Assembly: GCF_030445035.2 (NCBI RefSeq)
Contig: NC_080673.1
Location: 177,859,216 to 177,923,215, forward strand
Source: Dasypus novemcinctus
Taxonomy: Eukaryota > Chordata > Mammalia > Cingulata > Dasypodidae
Direction: 5' to 3'
Length of the DNA: 64,000 bases
Shown: positions 33,965 to 44,929 of the stretch, piece by piece
How the letters are laid out: each line of letters opens with the position of its first letter
Position numbering within the stretch: the first letter of the stretch is position 1
Notes under the pieces: generated by a model
The model's input: only the letters and a program-made list of their open reading frames with translations
Databases searched by the model: none
Told to the model about the DNA's origin: nothing
Position numbers and translations under genes: made by a program

Positions 33965-35160
33965 CAATAGATACTTGTGTCAATTGGATTACTGACATTT
34001 TTTAAAATATCACATTCAGTATTTCTAATAATATTCCACATATGTATGTGCCACAGTTTATGTATCCATTCACTTGTTGAAAGACTTCTTGGTTATTTCC
34101 AAGTTTTAGCATTTATGAATAATGTTACTGTGAACATTCATGTACAGGATTGTGTGTGGACATAAGTTTTCAACTTCTTTGGGTAAATAGCAAGGTGTGA
34201 GTTTGTTGAATCATATGAAAAGAGTATGAATAGCTTTATAAGAAACTGCCAGGTTGTCTTCCAAAGTAGCCATAACATTTTGCATTTCCACCAGCAACAA
34301 ATGAAATTCCTTTTGCTTCATATTATTGCCAGCATTTGGTTTGTTAGTGTTTTCGATTTAATAGGTGTGTAGTATAGTGTTTCATTGTTGTTTTAATTTG
34401 CAATTCCTGAATGACATACAATATTGTGTATCTTTTCCATGAGCTTATTTGCCCTATCTTCTTTGGTGAGAAATCTGTTTAAATCATTTACCTATTTTTT
34501 AATTCCTTTTTCCCCTTATTTTTGATTTTTAATTGTACTTTGTGTATTTTGGGCTTAAGTCGTTTTACAGATATGTGTTCTGCTAATATATTCTTCTAGT
34601 CTGAAGCATTTTTTTTTCATTTTCCTAATAGGATCTTTCAGAAGGAAGAACTTTGGAATTTTAATGAAGTCCAACTTATAATTCATTTGTGTTTGTTCAT
34701 GGATTGTGCTTTGTGCGTTTGATCTAAAAAATACAACCAATTCCAAAGTCACCTACATTTTCTCCTATGTTGTCTTCTAAAATTGTATAGTTTTGCATTT
34801 TACATTAGTTCGTTTTTATGTAAGAGTTAAGATCTGCTTTTTATTTTATTTTATTTTATTTTATTTTATTTTATTTTATTTTATTTTATTTTATTTTATT
34901 TTATTTTATTTTATTTTATTTTATTTTATTTTATTTTATTTTGCATGTGGATGTCCAGTGGTTTCAGCACCATTTGTTGAAAAGACTACCCTTTCTCTAA
35001 AGAATTGTCCTTGTTTCTCTGTCAAAGATCAGTCCAGTGTATCTGTGAGGAATCTGTTTCTGGGCAGTCTATCTGTTCCATTAAACTATATGTCCATTAT
35101 TTGTAAATACCACACTTCCTTAATATTGTAGCCATATGGTAAGTCCAGAGTCTACTTAAA
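33965..35160 (-). mobile_element. L1 ORF2 3' part, antisense
   Basis: The plus strand reads as the reverse complement of L1 ORF2: 'tatgtatccattcacttgttgaaagac', 'tcttccaaagtagccataacattttgcatttccaccagc', 'ttttaatttgcaattcctgaatgac', 'ttgttcatggattgtgc', and 'tttcagcaccatttgttgaaaagac'. A pentanucleotide microsatellite has expanded within it at 34838-34942. It is old and carries no long open frame. Confidence 0.85.
34838..34942 (+). repeat. (TTTTA)n microsatellite, about 21 units
   Basis: A nearly perfect pentanucleotide array inside the antisense L1. It makes a spurious open frame of alternating Phe, Tyr, Ile and Leu, which is not a gene. Confidence 0.97.
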
Positions 35161-35639
35161 TCATTCAGTTCTTTCATTGGTAGTCCTAGAGTCTGCAATA
35201 TACATCTACAACTAATCTAAGTTCACTTTTAAAAAATACTGTACTACTTCATGGGTCATGCAGGTAACTTAATAGAATATTCACAATTGTTTCCCCTGTC
35301 CCTTATAATATTGTTGTCATTTATTTCATTTACCCTAAAACCAAAGTATAATATATATTATAATCAATAAAATGAATTGTTGATATTATTATTTTGAACA
35401 AACTGTCATCTGTTATATCAGTTAAGAATAATAAAATTTAAATGTTTCATTTTGCCTGGAGTTGTTCTTTCTCTAATCTTTCCCTTCTTAAGTTGGTCTC
35501 CCTTAATTATAAATTAAGTTGTAATTTTCCTTCTTTCTGAAAAACATCTTTAAAATTTCTTACAAGATAGATACTGTAGACCAATTCCTTCAATCATTTT
35601 TCTAAAAATGTCTCTATTTTTCTTTTTTTTATTTTTATT
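35161..35639. other. unassigned sequence, probably old L1
   Basis: AT-rich sequence between two antisense L1 pieces. The 'tgcctggagttgttctttctctaatc' block could be L1-derived, but this is not secure. Confidence 0.35.
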
Positions 35640-36085
35640 ATTTTTTTTTAAATATTTTTATTTGTTTTTAGAAGGTACATAGATCATACAAAATGATACA
35701 TTAAAAAATATAGAAGGTACCCATATGCCCCACTCCCCACACCTCCCACTTTTCCCACATCAACAACTTGTTTCATTAGTGTGGTACATTCCTCGCATTT
35801 GATGAATACATTTTGGAGCAGTGCTACGCAGCATGGATTATAGTTTACATTGTAGTTTACACATATGGAATACTACTCAGCTGTAAGAAGGAATTACAGT
35901 ACTAACACATGGGATAACATGGATGAATCTTGAGGACAAATACTACATGAACTCTCCGATATGAATTAAGCAAATCAAGCCATCTTAGAGAGCTAGAGTT
36001 TGGAAGATAGGCTTACAGGAAATAGAAAGTGCGAAGATGGTTGTGAGCCAATGCCCACATGGGTGAAATCTATGATTAAATATAT
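35640..36085 (-). mobile_element. L1 3' end with internal inversion
   Basis: From 35640 to about 35863 the plus strand is antisense L1 3' sequence starting with a T-rich run (antisense tail): 'gaaggtacccatatgcccc' and 'gtggtacattcctcgcatttgatgaata'. From about 35864 the strand switches: 'atatggaatactactcagctgtaag' and 'acatgggataacatggatgaatcttgagg' are sense-strand ORF2 end sequence. A 3' segment followed by an inverted upstream segment is the signature of twin priming during L1 insertion. Confidence 0.65.
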
Positions 36086-36271
36086 TTTTATTACAAAAGT
36101 TGTGAACTTAAAAACAATCATGCACATGTGTAGAATTTCCATACAATACCCCTTTGTCAACAAATAACATTGTGGTAGAACATTTGTTACAGATTATGAG
36201 ATAATATCATCAGATTATTACCACCAACCATGGTCCATAGTGTATATTTGGCTCACTTTTTCCATAGTCCC
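36086..36271 (-). mobile_element. L1 3' untranslated fragment, antisense (left of nested LTR)
   Basis: 'ttttattacaaaagttgtgaac', 'cacatgtgtagaatttccatacaatacccc' and 'aaccatggtccatagtgtat' are antisense L1 3' sequence. It is continued at 36799-37290, with the LTR at 36272 in between. Confidence 0.6.
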
Positions 36272-36798
36272 TGTAGCAGTTTGATATTATTGATGAATTT
36301 CAAAAAGAAATATTGGATTATGTTTGTAAACTGTCTTTTCCTCAGGGCATATGAGATTATATTGGATTCAGAGGTTTACTTGTTTAAGTAAAACTTGTGT
36401 CAGTAGGGTGTTGAGTACTCACCCCTTGGTGGATGGGTACTCGCAGATAAAAGGCACAGCAAAGGACAGAATTGAGGGTTTTTGATGTTAGAGTTTGATA
36501 CTGAAGGCTTATGCTGGAGCCCCGGGAAGTAAACTAGCAGAGGAAACAGAAGCAAGCCCCAGAAACAGAGGAACACTGAGCCCAGGAAAAAGAAACCTGA
36601 GGAAGGGAGGAACCCAGGAAGTCTGAACCCTTGCCAACATCAGCAGGCATCTTGCTCCAACACGTGGAAATAGACTTTGGTAAGGGAAGTAACTTTATGG
36701 CCTGGTATCTGTAAATTCCTACCCTAAATAAATACCCTCTATAAAAACCAACCAATTTCTGGTATTTTGCATCAGGACCTCTTTGGTTAACTAATACA
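36272..36798 (+). mobile_element. solo LTR nested in antisense L1
   Basis: It starts TGTAGCAGTTTGATATTATTG and ends 'ttggttaactaataca'. It shares 'agactttggtaagggaagtaac', 'cctaaataaatacc' and 'aaccaatttctgg' with the antisense LTR at 13319-13850. The flanks gtccc (36267-36271) and ttccc (36800-36804) may be a decayed 5-bp duplication. Its body is purine-rich with many AGGAA runs. Confidence 0.8.
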
Positions 36799-37293
36799 CT
36801 TCCCCATTATCAGCACAGTACTTCTTTGTCATAGATGCATGAATATTACAGTATTGCTGTTAACCACAGTCCATTGTCACACCAGTTGTATTTTTCCAAT
36901 ACTCCTCCACATTCCTGCCACCATACAATAGTGATGTACATCTGCTCTAGCTCACAAAGGACATTTCTGTATCTGTACCATCTATCACAATTATCATCCT
37001 CCTCTGGGTTCACTGTGTTATTCAGTCTATTTTTCTTATTTGATATTTAGGGACTATTTTTCTAGATACAAAATTCAATATTGAAAATTTTTTCTTGCTT
37101 GCATGGTCTCAGGAGTATTGTAATTTTTATCCTTATTCCTCAATATGTAAGTTATTTTCTTTTCCCCTTTTTGGTTTCTTTCAAAATTTTCTATTTGTCT
37201 TTGATTTTCTGCAGTTTGAACATGATGGGGTAGATGTAGATTTCTTGGCATTTATCCTGATTTGTGTTCTCTTTACTTCTCTGTGGTTTGGTA
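36799..37293 (-). mobile_element. L1 3' untranslated fragment, antisense (right of nested LTR)
   Basis: 'cattatcagcacagtac', 'gttaaccacagtccattgtcacacc' and 'tgtaccatctatcacaattatc' continue the antisense L1 interrupted at 36272. From about 37030 it becomes the older L1M-type 3' region, which resumes after the MLT1 insertion. Confidence 0.6.
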
Positions 37294-37710
37294 TGTGTAA
37301 TGAATTAAACTGTGTCCCCCCAAAAATATATGAATGTGATCCTATTTGGAAATAAGATCTTTGAAGATGTTAGGATGAAGCCAAACTTGTGTACTTGTAA
37401 GGAGATGTAATTAAAGTTATGAGGGGATGGAATTTTAAGAAGATGAAATTATGAGGAAATCAAATTTGGAAGTAGTCAGTAGGAGACAGAGAGAGAAAGA
37501 GAGAAGCCTGCCATGTGACAGAGCAAAGAATGAATTATCCTACGGATTGCCAGCAGAGCTCTGCAGACTACAGAGGAAACAGGTCTTTGTCAACAACTTA
37601 ATTTTGGACTTCTAGCATCCAAAATGTGAGGCTGTTATTTAACAGCATTTGCTGAATGTTTTAAGTTACGCATTTTGTGCTGCTTTGTTTTGGCAGCCAC
37701 AGGAAAATAG
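37294..37710 (+). mobile_element. MLT1 (MaLR) LTR
   Basis: 'aatgaattaaactgtgtccccccaaaaatatatga', 'tgatcctatttggaaataagatctttgaagatg', 'ggacttctagcatccaaaatgtgaggctg' and 'tttgttttggcagccacaggaaaata' match the MLT1 LTR from end to end on the plus strand. It is nested inside antisense L1M sequence. Confidence 0.9.
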
Positions 37711-39230
37711 TGTCATTAATCTTGGAAAATTCTTAGCCATTATTACTTCAAATATTTCTTCTGTTTTCTTTCTCTCTTGTTTCTCATTCTGATATTCCCA
37801 TTTCACAGAGTTATACCTTTTGTAATTGTCCCACATTTCTTGAATATTCTGATCTTTTTCTCAATCTTTTTTTTTTCTTTACTTTTCAATTTGGAAAGTT
37901 TCTATTTACATATCTTCTAGCCCACTGATTCTTTCTTCACCTATGTTTAGTCTATAGATGAGCCTATGGTTGGCATTCTTTGTTTCTATTACTGTGTTTT
38001 GACTTCTAAAATTTCATTTTGATTTTGTCTTAGTGATAACTTCTCTATGCTTGAATTACCCATCTGCTTTTGTATTTTGTCTGTTTTTTTCCATTAAGGC
38101 CATTAGCATATTAATCATATTTATTTTAATAATTAGGTCTGTTAAGTCCAAAATCTTATAATACCTGTGTCTAGTTCTGACACTTGTTTGACTTTTGTAT
38201 TTTAATGTGCGTTTTTATTATTTCTTGACAGTTGGATTTGATGTGTTGGGCAAAAGGAACTTGAGTAAATGGACCTGTTGTTTGAGTTTCTATGTTTACC
38301 TTGACAGGAGTTAGGTTGTGTTTACTGTTTGCTGTACCTGTAGTTAGAGAACAAACTTTCCCCTGGTCTTCTTGTTTTTATATCCCTTGTTGTTTCTATA
38401 TTTTAATAGACATTGGGTCTTAAATAGGTTTTGTAGTTCTTTTAGCTGTAATTCACTATTTTTTTTTTATTCAAGGGCCTGGTTGATGTGGTACTAACTT
38501 CTGAGGAAAGAGCAAGCATTCTATAATTTTATGATTAGGTCTCCATCTTTTAGAGAAGCTGTGTTCCTGGCCATTACACTCACAAGTCCTTCTCAGATTT
38601 TTTCTTTCCTCTTAGGTTAGATAGAAAGGTTACTGTGGGCTGGAGAGTTGTATTTCCCCTTTCCTCTTGTCAGTTAGTCTCTGGTAAGACTCAAATCAGT
38701 GAGGATGTGGGAAATTAGTTTCCCTTGACTGGAGGCCTTTATTAAGGAGGACAGAATGATCTAGGTGCATTTCAGAATGATTATCTTTCACCTCCCTTGG
38801 CTGGAGCATGAGGGGATCTGTCACCAGTCTTTACCCTATGAACGTGGTTGGATTCCTGGAGATAAAATACTTAGATGTGTCAGGGTCCACTAAGACTGGG
38901 CCACTGAAAATTTTAATTCTCAATGTAGTCCATATAGTGTTTCTAGAGATTTGTTAATTATATCTTAAATGTTCTTTCCAGTACCAGTACTGACTCCAGC
39001 CACCAGCTTCTGCTTCTGGTAGTCTCTGAATTTCAATATTTGCTTCTTTCTCCATTATTTGGGACAGTGGTTTTCTCTGTGAGCTCACTTCTCTAATGGA
39101 TTTAACAAAATTTGTTGATTTTCAGTTTGTTCATATATTTCTTGAGTGGATGGAAGTGATGACTTCCAAGCTCTTCACATACCATACTGGAAAGCAGACG
39201 TTATTTGATGCCTTTTTGTGGAATGGATGC
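37711..39230 (-). mobile_element. L1M-type 3' region, antisense
   Basis: The plus strand follows the reverse complement of the L1M 3' end: 'cttggaaaattcttagccattattacttcaaatatttcttctg', 'ttgtaattgtcccacatttcttgaatattctg', 'ccattaaggccattagcatattaatcat' and 'tgtgttgggcaaaaggaac'. It is continuous with 37030-37293 across the MLT1. The right boundary is approximate. Confidence 0.8.
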
Positions 39231-39294
39231 CCAAATAAATGAATGAAACAATAGATGTAATATGCTTGATATTTCCAGGAATTTTCCTTATAAA
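39231..39294. other. short unassigned spacer
   Basis: Nothing recognisable. Confidence 0.4.
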
Positions 39295-39425
39295 ACCAAG
39301 AAGACTTCACTTAGAGATTCAAATCTTGGTTCTGTCATCCCTTGTTATTAATAAGGCAAGTCATTTAATTTTTAAGTACTTCTATTTCTTTACATGCTCA
39401 CTTATAAAATGCTCTTGAGAATCAA
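39295..39425 (+). mobile_element. MIR remnant
   Basis: 'agagattcaaatcttggttctgtcatcc', 'aaggcaagtcatttaa' and 'cttctatttctttacatg' follow the MIR core order. Confidence 0.6.
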
Positions 39426-39934
39426 AGTTTTATTTATCTCAACTGGTAGTATATATCAGCTGTACAGAAGGATATTTGTGTTGAAAGAGACAGAATAACC
39501 ACATCACATTAACTTAAGTCCAGAAGGGAACTCATTTTCTCATGGGTCAATCTTTGTTTCTGCAAAATATCAATCCAGGACTTAGCTGATATGTTTAAGT
39601 CCCAGCTTCACCTTTTTCTTTCCTGTCCATACTTCTCCATTGCAAGCTCTATTCTCAGGCAAGCTCTTCTCTTATAGCTCCAACATGACTGAGGACAGTT
39701 CTTAGAAATAACTTCTTCATGTCTATTTTAGTAAGAAAAAGACAGTCTCTCTTCAATGAATTCCAGGGAAAATCTCATGCATCTTAGTGATTCTTTTTGA
39801 GTTTTATCTCTAACCTATCGTCAATGACTGTGATTAAAGAGGTACCAATTGACTTGCACCAGGGTTTGATCTCCACTGAGCCATGGGTGAAATAAACCAA
39901 CATTGTCAAAGGCTGAGGGAAAAATTGTTATTCT
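39426..39934. other. unassigned sequence
   Basis: A block reading 'aagagacagaataaccacatcac ... tccagaagggaactcattttctcatgggtcaa' resembles an old repeat but cannot be assigned. Confidence 0.35.
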
Positions 39935-41135
39935 AATGACATATATACGATCTAGAATTTTCCTTGAACAATAGTCACATATATAACTCAATGCTGTTAA
40001 TTATGTTCACAAGGTTATGTTTCCACCACCACCATTCATTACAATCATCCCAAACAGAAACTGTACAATTTAATCATTAATTCTCCATTCCCTTCCTAGC
40101 CTACATTCTAGATCACAACTCTATGAGTTTGCATATTCTAATTATTTCATATCAGTTAGGTCATAGAGCATGGCTCATTTCAGTCAACATACCCTCAAGG
40201 TCCATCCATGTTGTTGCATGTATCAGAGCTTCATTCTTTTTTACAACTGATCAACATTCCGTTGTATGTATATACTATGTTTTATTTATCTATTCATAAG
40301 TTAGACACTTGCTTCCATCCTTTGGCAATTGTAAATAATGCTGCTATGACTATTGGTGTGCAAATATCTGTTCGAATCCCTGCTTTCAAATTTTTTGGGT
40401 ATATACCTAAAAGTGGGATTGTCAGGTCATTTGGTAATTCTGTATTTAGCTTTCTCAGGAATTGGTAAATTTTCCTCCATAGCAGCTGCACCATTTTATA
40501 TACACACCTACAATGAATATGTGTTCTTATTTCTCCACAAGCCACATCCTCTCCAACACTTGTTATTTTCTATTGCTGTTGTTTTTTTAATAGTAGCAAT
40601 TCTAGTGGGGTAAAAAAAAATCTCATTGTGGTTTTGATTTGCATTTCTGTAATAGTTATGTTGAACACCTTTTCATGTACTCTTTGGACATTTGTATCTC
40701 TTCTTTGGAGAAATATCTTTTCAAGTATTTTACCCATTTTTAGATAGGTTGTTTTAATAGGTTGTCTTTTTATTGTTGAGTTTTAGGGGGTTTATTATAT
40801 ACTGAATATTAAATCCTTACTAGATATGTGATACCCAAATATTTTCTCCCATTGAATTCATTTGTCTTTTTACATTCATGATAAAGTCCTTTGATGCACA
40901 AAAGTTTTAATTTTTGTGAGGTCTCATGTGCCTAGTTTTTGTTTTGTTGCTTGTGCTTTAGGTGTAAAGTCTAAGAAAACATTCCTGAACACAAAGTCCT
41001 GAAGAGCCTTCTCTATGTTTTCTTCTAGGAATTTTATAGTTCTATATTTTATATTTGGGTCTTTGATCCATTTTGAGTTTATTTTTGTATATGTTGTGAG
41101 GTAGGGGTCCACCTTCATATTTGGAGCACTATTCT
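39935..41135 (-). mobile_element. L1 ORF2 3' part and 3' untranslated region, antisense
   Basis: The plus strand is the reverse complement of an L1 3' half: 'ccctcaaggtccatccatgttgttgc', 'cttttttacaactgatcaacattccgttgtatg', 'cctttggcaattgtaaataatgctgctatg', 'tcccattgaattcatttgtctttttac', and 'tttgatccattttgagtttatttttgtatatg'. It is better preserved than the copy at 33965 and represents a second, independent insertion of overlapping L1 sequence. Confidence 0.88.
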
Positions 41136-42150
41136 TATGTACATAAATATTTATAATTGCTATGTCTTCTTGTTGAATTGATATATATACATATATATAT
41201 ATATTTATATATCATGCTAACTTTCTTTAGAGAATTGATAGCCCTTATACTTTGTTCTACTTTTCTAAGATTGCTGAAAATATTGCTCAGTATTTTTATG
41301 TTTCTCTGTCTGTGATCTTACCCATGAGTTAAATATTCATTGGTACCCTTTCCTTCTCATTCTTTTTATTATTAGTAGTAATGTGCTTTCACTTTAAACA
41401 TTTATTTATAATTAGTTCTTAACTAATTTTACTTGTTTTATTTATTTTAACTTTTCTATGAACTAAGGTGAAACTTTTACTTGAATGCAAATTAGATTCC
41501 TTACACTCTCTATCTTTAAAATTTTTTTTTACTTTACTTTACTTTAATTTTTTTTACTTTAAAATACATATATTTTAGGCTTAATGACTATATTATGAAA
41601 ACAAAGGAATGATATTATGGCTCGCTGCTTAATTCTTTATTTTTTTTAACGTGTGGTATACAAATACACACACACTTTCAGAAACTGGCATGAAACTCAT
41701 CACAACTTATATTACTAGTACATGTACTATGTTCATAATTTTCCACTGGTCCATGTTTCTTTTGCTATTCTTATCTTTCTAGTGAGATTTTATTTTTCCT
41801 GATTTACATAGCTAATGTTGTATAAACGTCTCTGTTTATTTCATGACCATATCCTTTTCCTCTTTATTTGGACTTTGCCTAGAAACCTTAGAAGAATTTT
41901 TTTCTTCCAACAATGTATTTGGCCCTGCACGAAGTAGATCTGGTTTGTTTACTAAGGAAAAATGTTAGGAGATACATCATTTTCAGTAGAAGGAATGTGA
42001 ACTTTAATAAGTTTATATTTTAGTTTTATTTACACGTGTGTATGTGTGTCTCTGCTTTGACAGAGATCTTTTCCCCAAAGCTTCTGCAGTTTTAAATTTG
42101 CAGATACCCTAAGAGGGTATCTTAGACCAGTAGCTTTAAAACCTAGCTTT
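41136..42150. other. unassigned AT-rich sequence
   Basis: It contains a TA-rich run at about 41180-41210 and 'actttactttactttaattttttttacttt' at 41530-41560. No gene or clear repeat family is seen. Confidence 0.4.
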
Positions 42151-42382
42151 AGGGAGTGAATGTCGAGCAAGCAGTTGAGCGCCTGCTTCCCACAGGGGAG
42201 GTCCCAGGTTTGGTTCCCATGTCTCTTAAAAAACAACAACAACAAATGAAAACACTAACTCAGGTGAGCAGATGAGGCTGACCACAGTGATTGAGTGTGT
42301 TGGCTTCCTACATATGAGGTCCAGGGCTCAAACCCCAGCCTCCAGTACCACAACAAACAAAGAAATAAACAAACAAAAAGGT
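42151..42382 (+). mobile_element. dimeric tRNA-derived SINE (DAS-type, older)
   Basis: Two tRNA-like monomers lie head to tail. The first has a B box 'ggtttggttcc' (42208-42218) and ends in 'aacaacaacaacaaatgaaa'. The second has a B box 'ggctcaaaccc' (42325-42335) and ends in 'acaaacaaagaaataaacaaacaaaaa'. Flanks 'acctagct' (42141-42148) and 'acctggct' (42383-42390) look like a target duplication with one change. The monomers share 'ttgag..c.gcttcc.aca...gaggtcc.gg' with each other and the tRNA-like logic of DAS SINEs, but lack the GC-rich body. Confidence 0.75.
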
Positions 42383-42499
42383 ACCTGGCTCTCTACCAAA
42401 TGTAACTGTTTCTATTTTCCCTCTTTCCTGTAGCTATGGGGGAGCCTTGGGAAAATATACTCTACAGCTCCAATAAACTGTATCCAACTTTCCTCTTGT

Positions 42500-42674
42500 T
42501 ATAGGGTATCAGTCACATTGAATGAAGGACTTATCCTGCTCCAGCGTGACCTCATTCTAATTGGCCTAATTCCATCTGTAATGACTCATTTTCCAAATAA
42601 GGTCACATTCAGCAATACTGGGAATACAAATTTAATGTATCTTTTTGGAGGAAACAATTCAATCTGTAATACTT
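42500..42674 (-). mobile_element. MLT1 LTR fragment, antisense
   Basis: 'gcgtgacctcattctaattgg', 'catttccaaataaggtcacattcagcaatactggg' and 'tgtatctttttggaggaaacaattcaatctgtaat' are the antisense 5' part of an MLT1 LTR. Confidence 0.8.
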
Positions 42675-43306
42675 CGGTTTTATCTTATTTATTTATTTCC
42701 CCTGATTCTCCTATCAATTAAAAAAATCTTGTTCCCAGTTGTGTAGTTTCAGCATTGACTCAAATTAATTCATATTATATAAAGTTATATATACAGGTAG
42801 ACAAATAAAATACTCATTCTTGAAAACTTAGTAAAAATGGAAACATGTACATTGCTATAATTTTCTCATTCCCAAATAAGAATAAATGGTTCATTTCTTA
42901 CATGGGATTATAAATTCCTCAGAGTCAAGGCCAATCAGTAGTTTGCTCTTTCATTATCATGACAGAAAAGATTGTCTTACTTATCAAAATCTTTGAATAA
43001 CTTTTTTTTATAATATAAGTATTTCTGTCTTTAAGGAAGTAACCATCAGAAATCCCTCCTATTAAAGATAAGATGTAAGGCTCCAGATGATTAGGAAGAG
43101 AGTTTTTTTTTTCCTCTATGAATTTTTAACAGACCAGGATATGGGAGGATTAATTGATTTAACTAAATTACTGAAAAAGGGTGAAAGGAAAATGAATTTG
43201 AAATTAAAATATAAGAGTTACCAGAATTCATTTTAGTAGGAGTTGTCTTATGTTCAATAGCTTCTTCATAAGAACCCTTTCAAGCCTCATTTATTCTCAC
43301 TATTTT
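42675..43306. other. unassigned sequence
   Basis: AT-rich; no supported feature. Confidence 0.4.
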
Positions 43307-43706
43307 TATGGGTTGAATTGCTTTCCCTAAAAAGATATGTTGAAGTCTTAATTTCAGTAACTCAGAATATGACTTTATTTGGAAATAAGTTTGTTACCAA
43401 TGAAATCAGGCAAGTTAAAATCAGGTCACAGTGGAGTAAGGTGGACCTTAGTCTGATATGACTGGCGGCCTCATAAGAAGTGAAGAACTGGACACAGACA
43501 GATCATAGGGGAGAATGCCATGTAACGACTCAGGCAGAGATTAAAGCCCAAGCGTTTCAGGCAACAGAAGAGAAGCTAAAGAGAGATAAGGAAGGATTGT
43601 CCTTTACAGATTTCAGATTTCTGCTAACTCTGACAAATTCTCCCTAACTGTTGTTTTAAACCGTGCAATTTGCAGGACTCTGTTATGGCAGTTTTAGCAA
43701 ACTAAG
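43307..43706 (+). mobile_element. MLT1 (MaLR) LTR
   Basis: 'tatgggttgaattgctttccctaaaaagatatgttgaag', 'tgactttatttggaaataag', 'gacacagacagatcata', 'gagaatgccatgtaacgactcaggcagaga' and 'tatggcagttttagcaaactaag' follow MLT1 from its 5' to its 3' end. Confidence 0.9.
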
Positions 43707-43999
43707 TCCCTTTTTCATCTTTACCTGATACCCTCATTGAATTTTATGGAGCTCTTTGGATATATATAATACTTTGGGAAGAACAAAATACATTGGTGGT
43801 GGAAGCAGAGAGACTTGAAGGTTCAAATATAAAAAATAAAAGTAGGGGAATAAATATCTTTGAAATAATGCTAATACTATGAACAATAAAAATAACATTG
43901 AATGGTTACTAAATGCCACACACTACTCTAAACACATTGACTATATTAAATAACTTAATTCTTACTAAAGGGGATAATCTGATGCAGGACAGGCTCCTA
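43707..43999. other. unassigned sequence, possible old SINE fragment
   Basis: 'ggttactaaatgccacacactactctaaacacattgactatattaaataacttaattc' (43904-43961) resembles the 'gtgccaggcactgttctaagcactttacatg' stretch common in old mammalian repeats. It is too short to name. Confidence 0.4.
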
Positions 44000-44690
44000 G
44001 GGAGTATGTGAATGCTCATTTTGCCATAGTGGGTTATATCATTGGATAGAGACCCATATAATGAGAGTGAACGTATACCCACATCCTGGGGAGGACTGAT
44101 GCCCTCAAATAGAGGGAATTGTATTTCTCAAGAGAAATGATGACTCCCAATTCATTAGGGCAGTTGAGCATGTCAAGCCCTCAACACTCTTGCAAGTATC
44201 TCTGAACAAGGCCCTTCAAGCAATGATTATTGACTGTCACTGTGGGACCTAAGGGGAGAGGGAAAGAGGTATTGAATAGATGGAACCAGTGTAACTCTAT
44301 GGGCAATAGTAATATTCCACAAGAGTATGCAAGGATGAATATAAGACATGTAAAATATATAGAGGCTGATCGGCTAAAATGTAAATCATAATGTAAAACA
44401 TAAGGTAACTAAAAATTTAGAAAATTGTATAGTCTAAAATATAAACCACAGTGTAAACCCAAATGTTCCCTTGTTTGAAAGCTATTGTCTCAATATCTGT
44501 ACATCAGTTTCAGTAAATATAGAATGAATACGTAAAAAGATTATTTTTGTGGAAGGGGAAAGGTTTTATGTTGGATATGTGGGAGTACTGTATATTGTAT
44601 ATTTGAATTACTGTGATCTAAAACTTTTGTGAAGAGAAGCTTAATAATTAGAAAAAAGAGAAGAAACAGATAGGACATAGACACTGAGGA
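44000..44690 (+). mobile_element. L1-type 3' untranslated region (xenarthran-like)
   Basis: The sequence lacks open frames, is organised like the L1 3' ends elsewhere in the window, and has 'gctgatcggctaaaatgtaaatcataatgtaaaac' and 'aaaccacagtgtaaacccaaatg' blocks followed by 'ttgtatatttgaattactgtgatc'. It ends in an A-rich 'aattagaaaaaagagaagaaac'. I recognise the style, not an exact family, so the assignment is tentative. Confidence 0.45.
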
Positions 44691-44929
44691 AAAGATGGAA
44701 GTAGTTGCCTTGCAAATGTGTATACAGGGCAACACTTATTGTAGTGATGGAAGACAAAACATCGAAAATAAAGCTTTTGCATTTTTAAAATTTTTGATAC
44801 CCCAATTTACTTTTACCTTAATTTTTCTAAATTAGTATGTATTCTATATCTAACCTTTTAACTCATCACTATATTTCATTTTACTATTAATGGAACCTGG
44901 CAATATACTGGGCTTCACTTTTGAAGAAG
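44691..44929. other. unassigned sequence
   Basis: No supported feature. Confidence 0.4.

Noticed and set aside
34793..35131. 112-codon open frame with repeated Phe-Ile-Leu-Tyr
   Set aside because: It is produced by the TTTTA microsatellite inside antisense L1 sequence.
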